From assembly GCA_050256015.1 (NCBI GenBank), contig JBFWIL010000049.1, positions 1 through 13,811 of the forward strand: a stretch of 13,811 nucleotides of DNA. Direction: 5' to 3'. The notes under the pieces were generated by a model. The model saw nothing but the letters and a program-made list of their open reading frames with translations. It did no database searches and was not told the DNA's origin. Shown in pieces: positions 7,752 to 13,811 of this stretch. The stretch is from JBFWIL01 sp050256015 (GTDB lineage: Bacteria; Bacteroidota; Bacteroidia; Bacteroidales; Prolixibacteraceae). Every line of letters starts with the position of its first letter. The first letter of the stretch is position 1. The translations under genes and the position numbers were made by a program.

Positions 7752-7814
7752 CCGTATTATGTTTCAATTTACTTTCTGCAATTCTTATATGGAATTACCT
7801 TGTGCTGTCTTTTT

Positions 7815-9167
7815 TTAACCGACTTCTTTTATCATGGTACGGATACCCTTTTGGAGAATATCCTGGATCTTTATTTTCGACGTGTCTGCAAATTCACACA
7901 ACGCCAGGTCTTCCCCGATGACTTCATAAATGCCGAGTTGTTCCATCCGGTCTATATCTCCTGCCAGTATGGCCTTGAGCAGAAAAACCGGAAGAATATC
8001 CATGGGTAAAAGTTTTTCAAACTGGCCCGACATAACAAAAGCCCGTTCTCCTCCGTGCAGGTTGGCTGAGAATACATAGTCCTTTTTGGGGAAAAGAGCA
8101 GAAAGAAAGGTTTTGCCTGCCGAAAATTTGTCGGCTCCGGGCAGGGCCCAGCCCAGCAGTTCGTAATCGTCTCCTTCTGGAATAACCGTCAGCTGCTGAT
8201 CGAAAAATCCGAGAAAGCCATCAGCTTCCACCCGGGTGCCGGTCAGCACATTGCCGCTTATGTAACGTTCGCGGGTTTCCTTTTTTGTGGTCTGAGCGAG
8301 CAGTCCGCTCAGGTTTGCGCCATGCACGGTATGGTAGTAACAGGGGGTTTTCACTTCCGAACCGGTCAGGGCGATGGTTGTGGAAAGATCCAGCCGGCCT
8401 TTCAGGAAAAGGCGTCCGATATAAACCAGTGCCTGCGGGGAAAGAGTCCAGACCACATCTCCCTTGTACAGCGGAGAAAGCCGGTGAATATGTACGCCTA
8501 CGTTACCGGCCGGGTGCGGACCTTCAAAAATGTTGATCTCAGCATTTTTCAGCGAAGTAAAAACACTCGTTGTCTGTTTCGGGGAGAGTCCCAGAAAAAC
8601 CGAGCCTTCCGTTAGCTGCCCCAGTATGTCGATACCCGTTTGCAGGGCTTCCTGTTCATCCCGAAAGAGGAAGTTAAAGTCGGGTGCCAGCGGGGAAGAG
8701 TTAAAGCCGGAAATGAAAATATGTTTGGGTTTTTCCTCCGGATTGGCCAGGATTCCGTATGGACGTCTTTTTATAAAGGGCCACAGCCCGCTTTTAAGTA
8801 AAAGATCCCGGATATCTTCGGGAGAAAGCGTTTTTGGATCAGCCGTCGGAAAGGACCGGAAATCAGCTTTCCCGTCGGGTTCAACAATGACTTCCAGTAT
8901 CCTGCGGCGTTCCCCGCGGTTCACCGATTTCACGGTTCCGCTGACCGGGGAGGTGAACAGAATTTCCGGATGGTATTTGTCGAAAAACAAGGCATCACCG
9001 GCTTTTACCCGGGCCTCAGTCTTGACACTTAATTTGGGGGTTAAGCCATCAAAGTCTGTTGGCTTAAGGGCAACGGTTTGCGGTGCAGCAGCATTCCTGG
9101 CAACAGTTTCTGCAGCTCCCTTTAACCGTATGTCCAGTCCGCGTTTGAATTTAAAATGCTTTGACAT
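7815..9167 (-). CDS. nqrA: Na+-NQR subunit A
   Basis: NqrA is the peripheral cytoplasmic subunit that docks on NqrB; it has been tied to quinone binding but carries no known redox centre. The 450-residue length is normal. The start MSKHFKFKRGLDIRLKGAAE matches the family's N-terminal RGLDIPL-KG pattern. A biotinyl-lipoyl-like segment (about 37-95) contains VKAGDALFFDKYHPEILFTSPVSGTV. Later family segments are EGPHPAGNVGVHIHRLSPL and PMDILPVFLLKAILAGDIDRMEQLGIYEV. It is the first gene of the operon. Its ATG lies about 35 bp downstream of a -7 element, with a perfect palindrome further upstream, so transcription of all six genes probably starts here. Confidence 0.97.
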   Translation of the reverse strand: MSKHFKFKRGLDIRLKGAAETVARNAAAPQTVALKPTDFDGLTPKLSVKTEARVKAGDALFFDKYHPEILFTSPVSGTVKSVNRGERRRILEVIVEPDGKADFRSFPTADPKTLSPEDIRDLLLKSGLWPFIKRRPYGILANPEEKPKHIFISGFNSSPLAPDFNFLFRDEQEALQTGIDILGQLTEGSVFLGLSPKQTTSVFTSLKNAEINIFEGPHPAGNVGVHIHRLSPLYKGDVVWTLSPQALVYIGRLFLKGRLDLSTTIALTGSEVKTPCYYHTVHGANLSGLLAQTTKKETRERYISGNVLTGTRVEADGFLGFFDQQLTVIPEGDDYELLGWALPGADKFSAGKTFLSALFPKKDYVFSANLHGGERAFVMSGQFEKLLPMDILPVFLLKAILAGDIDRMEQLGIYEVIGEDLALCEFADTSKIKIQDILQKGIRTMIKEVG

Positions 9168-9202
9168 TATTATCCCTTGTTGTTTGTATTATTTTTGGCA
9201 GT

Positions 9203-9210
9203 CAAAAGTA
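9203..9210 (-). promoter_or_regulatory. Bacteroidota -7 promoter element for the nqr operon (TACTTTTG)
   Basis: On the minus strand this reads TACTTTTG, an exact match to TAnnTTTG. It is 35 bp before the nqrA ATG, giving a leader of about 30 bases. An ATTG lies 22 bases upstream of it (9233-9236), slightly more than the usual 19-21 spacing to the -33 TTTG, and falls inside the palindrome at 9228-9249. Confidence 0.55.
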
Positions 9211-9227
9211 CATATAAATTAGAAATT

Positions 9228-9249
9228 TTATGCAATATGAATTGCATAA
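9228..9249. promoter_or_regulatory. Perfect palindrome overlapping the nqr -33 region, candidate operator
   Basis: The arms TTATGCAAT (9228-9236) and ATTGCATAA (9241-9249) are exact reverse complements separated by ATGA. The site covers the position of the -33 element of the nqrA promoter. A dimeric regulator bound here would be expected to touch or block RNA polymerase. I do not recognise the sequence as the target of a named regulator; it lacks the TGTGA/TCACA arms of CRP and the TTGAT/ATCAA arms of FNR. Confidence 0.5.
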
Positions 9250-9385
9250 GGCGGAATGATTAGATAGATTTAAATTTGCACGCCGCCCCGGAGAATTGCC
9301 GTCCGTTTCCTGGCTTAGCGAAAAAAGTTGTCCTGGCTTTCCGGAGCTTATGGAATCAGTTCCCGGAAGCAAAATTTATTTTCTG

Positions 9386-11458
9386 TCAGAGAATCACCTG
9401 CAACAGCGACGACTCATCAGCAAAGGGAAGTGTGAAGGAAAAATCAGATCCTTTGTCCACTTCCGATTTTACTTCAATTTTTCCTCCCAGCAGTTCCGTA
9501 TAATGGCGGGCGATGGCCAGTCCGAGTCCTGTTCCCTCATATTTGCGTGTTGTGGAATGGTCAATCTGCAAAAAACGTTCAAAAATGCGTTCCAGGTTTG
9601 CTTTTTCGATGCCAATGCCTGTGTCGCGGACAAAAAAGCGGATTATTCCGTTGCCTTCCAGCCGGTAGCCAAATTCCACTTCTCCCCTGGGGGTGAATTT
9701 GATGGCGTTGTCAATCAGTTTTTTGAGGATCTCCGTCAGCAGCACCTTGTCGGTAACCATGCTGAATTTCGGATTGGTGTTGCCGGCCAGCAGTTTGAGA
9801 CGAACCGGCTTGCTTGCTGTTTCCAGACTGAATTCCCTGTAAAGCTCCACCAGCATATCATTGAGTTTGCAAAGGCTTCTGTTTACGGTTACCTGTCCGC
9901 TTTCGATCTTCGATATGCTGATCATGTTATCGATCATTTCCATCAGCAGCTTGCCGTTGTTGATAATGATGTCGATGAATCGCTCCTTTTCTTCCGGTTC
10001 AAAATCATTTGATCCGATCATCCGCGAGAAACCGATAATCGCATTCATAGGGGTACGGATTTCATGGGAGATGCTGGCCAGAAAAGCCGATTTGAGTTCG
10101 TCTGCTTCTTCCGCCTTTTTGCGGGCTTCCTCCAGACGGATTTCGGAAAGCTTGCGACGGGTGATGTCCCGGGCAATGGCGATGACAGACTGGTCGTTCA
10201 GCCGGGCAATGCGTAATTCAAACATGGCTGTCCCCTGTTTCACTTCCAGGGCGTATTCGATGATTTCAATGCTGTCCCGGCTTATGGCATGCTGAATGCA
10301 TTGGAACATTTTGCGGGACATCTTTTCTGAAAAACCCACTTCAAAAATCGAATGTCCGATAATGTCTCCGGCGTTTACCCGTACCAGACCGGTTTCCTTG
10401 CTGACAAGATCCATGTAAATCCCGTCACTGTCGATGATAAAAAACAGGTCGGGGATGGCTTCCAGCAATACCCTGTATCGTTTGCTGCTTTCTTCCAGTC
10501 TGCAGATTTGACTTTCCCTGTCTGTAACGTCTCTGATCATACAGACGATGCGGTCTTGCTCGGAAGAGAGGATGTACAGTTCAATCCATTTGTCGAGATG
10601 TTCAAGATACAGTTTGGTAAACTGTTTTTCGGTGTGGAGAAAAAAAGCGTTCCAGTCGAAGACATTGCCAAAAACCCGGGGAAAAATCAGATCAGCGTTG
10701 ACCAGACGCATTTCCCGGGCACCCAGCTTAAAAATGGATTCGAAGGCGTGGTTTACCCGTACCGACCGGAGTTTTCCCGGCCGGCCGGTTTTATCACGAA
10801 GAATGTCCATGACCAGTAACCCCTGCTGAGATTTCCGGAAGGACCGGTCAATGATTTGTTCCGTTTTTTCTTTTTCTTTCCGGATTTCCTGCAGCTGCCG
10901 GTTAAACCGGCTGAAAAGCAGCAGACAGGTCAGCCAGATTGCCGTGAGGATAAGCAGGGGATGAAAGAAAAATTCTCCGGTTTGATACAGACTCTGCATG
11001 TTGCCGTTACCGGCCGACCAAAGGTGATAGCCGAATGTCAACAGGCTGATCAGGAAAAAAAAAGTAAAGGTTTTCTGCTGCCGGCAGAAATACAACAAAA
11101 AAACAAAAATGGCAGAGAGGGACCACAGATCGTGTCTCAGGGTGGCGTTCGGGGGGAGTATGGCGTAAGTATCGGATATAAAAAAAAAGAAACCGGCAAA
11201 GGGAAGCAGGCAGGCTGTTTTTACAGCCCGGTCGGTTTGTCCGTTTTTCAGACAAAGCAATCCGGTCAGGAAGATGACCAGCAATATCAGGAATCCCGGA
11301 AGGCAGCCGTCCTTGAGCGATCCGGTAAGCGTCAGAATGAAGCCAGTCGTGCTGAACAGCAAACCGCCTGACAAGATCAGTGCCAGAGATACGGTACGGC
11401 GCTTTTTTCCGTTCGCCGGCATAAGTTCTGAAAAAATATGGGGAAATGCGTGAGGCAT
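9386..11458 (-). CDS. Membrane sensor histidine kinase with two PAS-like regions
   Basis: A 690-residue sensor kinase. The N-terminal half has about six transmembrane spans (roughly 22-44, 53-70, 80-100, 113-126, 130-146 and 165-183) with little exposed loop. A short coiled segment (185-205) leads to two PAS-like regions (about 205-315 and 325-435). The HisKA dimerisation domain follows, with the phospho-acceptor His465 in FLASISHEIRTPMNAIIGFSRM. The ATPase domain shows the N box around Asn584 (KKLIDNAIKFTP), the G1 box DTGIGI (612-617), the F box IFERFLQID and the G2 box GTGLGL (642-647). There is no receiver domain and no response regulator gene nearby, so it is an orphan kinase. The stimulus is unknown; the fused PAS regions suggest a redox or small-ligand signal but no heme or flavin motif is certain. 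The start at 11458 is the longest; Met13 at 11422 is possible. It precedes nqrA on the same strand by 218 bp, with no clear terminator between. Confidence 0.92.
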   Translation of the reverse strand: MPHAFPHIFSELMPANGKKRRTVSLALILSGGLLFSTTGFILTLTGSLKDGCLPGFLILLVIFLTGLLCLKNGQTDRAVKTACLLPFAGFFFFISDTYAILPPNATLRHDLWSLSAIFVFLLYFCRQQKTFTFFFLISLLTFGYHLWSAGNGNMQSLYQTGEFFFHPLLILTAIWLTCLLLFSRFNRQLQEIRKEKEKTEQIIDRSFRKSQQGLLVMDILRDKTGRPGKLRSVRVNHAFESIFKLGAREMRLVNADLIFPRVFGNVFDWNAFFLHTEKQFTKLYLEHLDKWIELYILSSEQDRIVCMIRDVTDRESQICRLEESSKRYRVLLEAIPDLFFIIDSDGIYMDLVSKETGLVRVNAGDIIGHSIFEVGFSEKMSRKMFQCIQHAISRDSIEIIEYALEVKQGTAMFELRIARLNDQSVIAIARDITRRKLSEIRLEEARKKAEEADELKSAFLASISHEIRTPMNAIIGFSRMIGSNDFEPEEKERFIDIIINNGKLLMEMIDNMISISKIESGQVTVNRSLCKLNDMLVELYREFSLETASKPVRLKLLAGNTNPKFSMVTDKVLLTEILKKLIDNAIKFTPRGEVEFGYRLEGNGIIRFFVRDTGIGIEKANLERIFERFLQIDHSTTRKYEGTGLGLAIARHYTELLGGKIEVKSEVDKGSDFSFTLPFADESSLLQVIL

Positions 11459-11568
11459 GGATTGACGATTCGCTTAAAACGGCAATAAATATAGTAATTT
11501 TTCATCCAGCATAAAGATTTTCAAATGCGGCCTGATCTTTTTTTGAAAGCTGACATTTATTAGGGTAC

Positions 11569-11578
11569 AGGTTAACCT
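11569..11578. promoter_or_regulatory. 10-bp perfect palindrome upstream of the pruA -7 element
   Basis: AGGTTAACCT is its own reverse complement and ends 7 bp before the pruA -7 element, between the positions of the -33 and -7 boxes. A regulator bound here could control the promoter. Such a short palindrome can also arise by chance. Confidence 0.25.
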
Positions 11579-11585
11579 TATTGGG

Positions 11586-11593
11586 TAAATTTG
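11586..11593 (+). promoter_or_regulatory. Bacteroidota -7 promoter element for pruA (TAAATTTG)
   Basis: TAAATTTG matches TAnnTTTG exactly. Transcription would begin near 11600, giving a leader of about 68 bases before the ATG at 11668. No TTTG is found at the -33 spacing, which may mean that an activator is needed. Confidence 0.55.
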
Positions 11594-11595
11594 CG

Positions 11596-11623
11596 GGATG
11601 TTCCGGTTACAAACGGAACATCC
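11596..11623 (+). promoter_or_regulatory. Perfect inverted repeat at the pruA transcript start
   Basis: GGATGTTCCG (11596-11605) and CGGAACATCC (11614-11623) are exact reverse complements around an 8-base spacer. The repeat overlaps the predicted transcription start. It could be a repressor operator placed at +1 or a hairpin at the 5' end of the message. No T run follows the second arm, so it is not a classic intrinsic terminator. Confidence 0.5.
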
Positions 11624-11667
11624 GGAAGGATGAAAACCGCTTACTTTAACCCGTAAAACAATTGATT

Positions 11668-13305
11668 ATGCCTAAAGGAATTTTTAAGGTGCCGGAAGCA
11701 CAAAATGAGCCGTTTCGTTCCTATGCGCCTGGAACGGCTGCCCGGGCCGGACTGAATGCCTGCCTCTCGGATATGCGCTCGCGTGAGGTTGAGTTACCCA
11801 TGATAATCGGCGGTAAACCGGTTACAACAGGAAACCGCATCCGGATAGCTCCGCCTCATGATGTTTTGCATACGCTGGGGTATTATCACCAGGGAGGAGC
11901 CGGTCATGTGCAAATGGCGGTGGATGCGGCTTTGAGAGCAAAAGGAAGCTGGAATGCCCTGTCCTGGCAACACCGGGCTGCCATTTTTCTGAAGGCTGCC
12001 GATTTACTCACAGGTCCTTACCGGAACCGTATCAATGCGGCTACAATGCTGGGGCAGTCGAAGAATGCTCATCAGGCGGAAATAGATGCGGCTTGCGAAC
12101 TTGCCGACTTTTTTCGTTTCGGGGTAAGTTGTATGACCGAAGTTTACCGGATGCAGCCTGCTTCTTCAGCCGGACAGTGGAATTACAATGAATACAGGCC
12201 CCTGGAGGGATTTGTTTTTGCGCTGACTCCTTTTAATTTTACTTCTATTGCCGGAAATTTGCCTGCGGCACCGGCCATGATGGGCAATGTGGTAGTCTGG
12301 AAACCTTCTAAAACAGCCGTTTATTCTGCTTCGGTAATCATGGAAATCCTTCATGAGGCCGGTCTTCCTGATGGAGTAATCAACTTGGTTTTTGCTTCAG
12401 GACCGGTTGCTTCTGAAGTTGTACTTTCAAGTCCTGATTTCGCGGGTATTCATTTTACCGGTTCTACGGCGGTTTTTCAGGGAATCTGGAAAGCTATAGG
12501 TGATAATATTTGCCGGTACCGTTCTTACCCGCGCATTGTGGGGGAAACCGGTGGAAAGGATTTTATTTTTGCCGATCCGGAAGCTGATGTGACTGCCCTG
12601 GTCACGGCCATGGTGCGTGGAGCTTTTGAGTACCAGGGACAGAAATGCTCGGCGGTTTCCCGGGTGTATGTTCCCGAAAGTCTTTGGCCTGCCGTACACG
12701 AACGGATGGTGGCAGAGCTGGCCGGACTCAAAATGGGACCCCCGGAAGATTTTACCAATTTTGTGAATGCCGTTATCGACGAGGCTTCTTTTGACAAGTT
12801 GACCGGTTATATTAAACGGGCCAAATCGGATTCTGATGCCGAGCTGGTCTTCGGGGGGATGTGTGACAAATCGGTCGGTTATTTTATACAGCCCACGGTA
12901 CTCCGGGTTTACCGGCCCGATTATGTGACGATGACGGAAGAATTGTTCGGACCGGTTCTGAGCGTGTATGTCTATGCTGATGAACGGCTTGATGAGACCC
13001 TGGACCTGCTTGAGGGTACGTCGGTCTATGCATTGACCGGCGCCGTGTTTTCGCAGAACCGATACCAGATTGAAAAAATCACCCGCAGGCTGGAGAACGC
13101 TGCCGGTAATTTTTACATTAATGACAAGCCGACCGGAGCGGTGGTCGGTCAGCAGCCTTTTGGCGGGGGCCGTGGCTCGGGTACAAACGACAAGGCCGGA
13201 TCGGTGGTTAACTTGTTGCGCTGGACCTCCATCCGTACGGTAAAGGAGAATTTTGTTCCGCCGACGGATTACAGGTATGCTGATTTTCTTCCGGATAAAG
13301 GATAA
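11668..13305 (+). CDS. pruA: L-glutamate gamma-semialdehyde dehydrogenase (P5C dehydrogenase)
   Basis: This aldehyde dehydrogenase oxidises L-glutamate gamma-semialdehyde (the open form of pyrroline-5-carboxylate) to glutamate with NAD+, the last step of proline breakdown and part of arginine or ornithine breakdown. The 545-residue protein is the stand-alone ALDH4-type enzyme, with the typical start MPKGIFKVPEAQNEPF. Cofactor and catalytic segments are ALTPFNF (185-191), VVWKPSKTA (209-217), FTGSTAVF (263-270), the general base Glu293 in VGETGGKDF and the nucleophile Cys327 in EYQGQKCSAVSRVYVP. The 34-residue spacing of Glu and Cys equals that in the ALDH4 family. The C-terminal part has the expected QPFGGGRGSGTNDKAG. 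I chose the ATG at 11668; a TTG six bases earlier is less likely. It stands alone, divergent from the kinase gene, and is followed by a hairpin terminator. No proline dehydrogenase gene is in the window. Confidence 0.95.
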   Translation: MPKGIFKVPEAQNEPFRSYAPGTAARAGLNACLSDMRSREVELPMIIGGKPVTTGNRIRIAPPHDVLHTLGYYHQGGAGHVQMAVDAALRAKGSWNALSWQHRAAIFLKAADLLTGPYRNRINAATMLGQSKNAHQAEIDAACELADFFRFGVSCMTEVYRMQPASSAGQWNYNEYRPLEGFVFALTPFNFTSIAGNLPAAPAMMGNVVVWKPSKTAVYSASVIMEILHEAGLPDGVINLVFASGPVASEVVLSSPDFAGIHFTGSTAVFQGIWKAIGDNICRYRSYPRIVGETGGKDFIFADPEADVTALVTAMVRGAFEYQGQKCSAVSRVYVPESLWPAVHERMVAELAGLKMGPPEDFTNFVNAVIDEASFDKLTGYIKRAKSDSDAELVFGGMCDKSVGYFIQPTVLRVYRPDYVTMTEELFGPVLSVYVYADERLDETLDLLEGTSVYALTGAVFSQNRYQIEKITRRLENAAGNFYINDKPTGAVVGQQPFGGGRGSGTNDKAGSVVNLLRWTSIRTVKENFVPPTDYRYADFLPDKG

Positions 13306-13306
13306 G

Positions 13307-13340
13307 ATAAAAAAAGATGGTTACGGCCATCTTTTTTTAT
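13307..13340 (+). terminator. Intrinsic terminator after pruA
   Basis: A 14-bp perfect stem (13307-13320 with 13327-13340) with the loop TTACGG. The core is AAAGATGG and CCATCTTT, and the right arm contains seven T. It starts one base after the pruA stop codon. The A run on the left arm means it could also act on leftward transcripts, although no leftward gene comes toward it. Confidence 0.82.
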
Positions 13341-13354
13341 TTCAACAGAACCTT

Positions 13355-13362
13355 TATTTTTG
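13355..13362 (+). promoter_or_regulatory. Bacteroidota -7 promoter element for the divIC-like gene (TATTTTTG)
   Basis: TATTTTTG matches TAnnTTTG exactly and lies 17 bp before the ATG at 13380, leaving a leader of about ten bases. It follows directly after the pruA terminator, as expected for an independent promoter. No clear -33 TTTG is seen. Confidence 0.45.
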
Positions 13363-13379
13363 TTTGAAAAAGTCAGTCC

Positions 13380-13688
13380 ATGCAAAAGTATGTTCCATCT
13401 GCTTTCCGGAACACGGGCAGGGAGGTGTTCCTGGTTGCCGTTTTGTTTGCGTTGTGGATCGGTTTTTTTGATGAGTATAATCTGGTTGGGCATATACGCA
13501 ATCAGCGGAAACTCAGTCAGCTGATTGAGCAGCAGGAATACCTCAAAGAAAAGATTGGGTCGGATCAGCGAAAAATCAGGGAACTTCACACCAATTTGGA
13601 AAATCTGGAGAAATTTGCCCGGGAGCAGTTTTTGATGAAAAAGGGAAATGAAGAACTGTTTGTCATAGTTGAGATGGAAACGGATTAA
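13380..13688 (+). CDS. DivIC/FtsB-family septum formation protein
   Basis: A 102-residue bitopic membrane protein of the septum formation initiator family (DivIC or FtsB). Members join FtsL and FtsQ/DivIB at the division site and help activate septal peptidoglycan synthesis. A short cytoplasmic N-terminus is followed by one transmembrane segment (about 15-31), then a coiled coil (about 38-76) with heptad-like spacing. The family signature ends the protein: LENLEKFAREQFLMKKGNEELFVI. The length and layout are typical. It has its own -7 promoter element and is followed by a likely terminator, so it appears to be a single-gene unit. DivIC and FtsB cannot be told apart from sequence alone. Confidence 0.88.
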   Translation: MQKYVPSAFRNTGREVFLVAVLFALWIGFFDEYNLVGHIRNQRKLSQLIEQQEYLKEKIGSDQRKIRELHTNLENLEKFAREQFLMKKGNEELFVIVEMETD

Positions 13689-13701
13689 TTCGCTATTTTT
13701 T

Positions 13702-13734
13702 AGGACTTTCTGTTTGATTAGTCCTCTTTTTTTT
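13702..13734 (+). terminator. Likely intrinsic terminator after the divIC-like gene
   Basis: A 6-bp stem (AGGACT at 13702-13707 with AGTCCT at 13720-13725), a 12-base loop and, one base later, eight T. It begins 14 bp after the stop codon. The stem is short, but the position and the T run support it. The remaining bases to 13811 are AT-rich, with no gene or other feature I can support. Confidence 0.6.
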
Positions 13735-13811
13735 ATATATTGAATCAATATTAAAATTCTGAACTAAAAATCGGTCTACTGTTCGGATTTTCAGGGATTT
13801 AATGTTTGTCT

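Noticed and set aside
7752..7814. Internal promoter or processing hairpin in the nqrA-nqrB gap
   Set aside because: The inverted repeat is only AATTC/GAATT, and no exact TAnnTTTG is present on the minus strand.
8530..9222. A 230-codon plus-strand open frame opposite the first part of nqrA
   Set aside because: It is rich in Ser and Arg, as expected from the antisense of a conserved gene, and lies over a well-supported CDS.
9290..9385. Possible terminator or small gene between the kinase stop and the nqr promoter
   Set aside because: Only a broken GC stem and a T run (minus strand) that do not adjoin were found, and no open frame with coding character. TCCTGGCTT occurs twice but without further structure.
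9296..10012. A 238-codon plus-strand open frame opposite the kinase catalytic region
   Set aside because: It is the antisense of the conserved HisKA and ATPase domains, with a low-complexity product and no domain match I can see.
11630..11656. Nine-codon leader ORF (MKTAYFNP) before pruA, possible attenuator peptide
   Set aside because: GGAAGG abuts the ATG with no spacing, so it is a poor initiation site. Only one Pro codon is present and no alternative terminator structure follows.

Overview
The window looks like an ordinary chromosomal stretch of a member of the Bacteroidota, probably Bacteroidales. Three things support this. The protein set is typical: an ABCDEF-type Na+-NQR operon, a lipoprotein-type ApbE, the YebC form beginning MGRAFEYR, and a 545-residue P5C dehydrogenase. 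Several intergenic regions carry the Bacteroidota -7 promoter element TAnnTTTG. Shine-Dalgarno sequences are mostly weak. The genus cannot be told from the sequence, and no mobile elements, CRISPR arrays, tRNAs or rRNAs were seen.

Layout. Positions 1-1034 hold most of a family 2 glycosyltransferase whose upstream reading frame is cut by one in-frame TAG at 90-92, so the gene may be broken. It is followed by a small single-span membrane protein (1087-1338) that converges, with 9 bp between stop codons, on apbE (minus strand, 1348-2355). yebC (2508-3218) diverges from apbE. A strong bidirectional hairpin at 3239-3277 separates yebC from the end of the nqr operon. The operon nqrABCDEF runs on the minus strand from 9167 down to 3293. 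Its promoter region contains a -7 element and a perfect 22-bp palindrome. Upstream and on the same strand is a 690-residue membrane sensor histidine kinase with two PAS-like regions (9386-11458). Diverging from it is the L-glutamate gamma-semialdehyde dehydrogenase gene (11668-13305), with a strong -7 element and a perfect 10-bp inverted repeat in its leader. Last come a terminator, a DivIC/FtsB-type division protein gene (13380-13688) and another likely terminator.

How the genes work together. NqrA-F form the respiratory pump that oxidises NADH, reduces quinone and exports Na+. ApbE supplies the covalent FMN groups on NqrB and NqrC, and the target Ser-Gly-Ala/Gly-Thr motifs are visible in both. 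The iron-binding Cys pairs of NqrD and NqrE and the ferredoxin, FAD and NAD motifs of NqrF are also present, so the complex looks intact. The P5C dehydrogenase makes NADH from proline or arginine breakdown, which the pump could use, but no physical operon link exists. I found no clearly new system. The best leads are the nqr palindrome, the pruA leader repeat, the small protein beside apbE and the interrupted glycosyltransferase.
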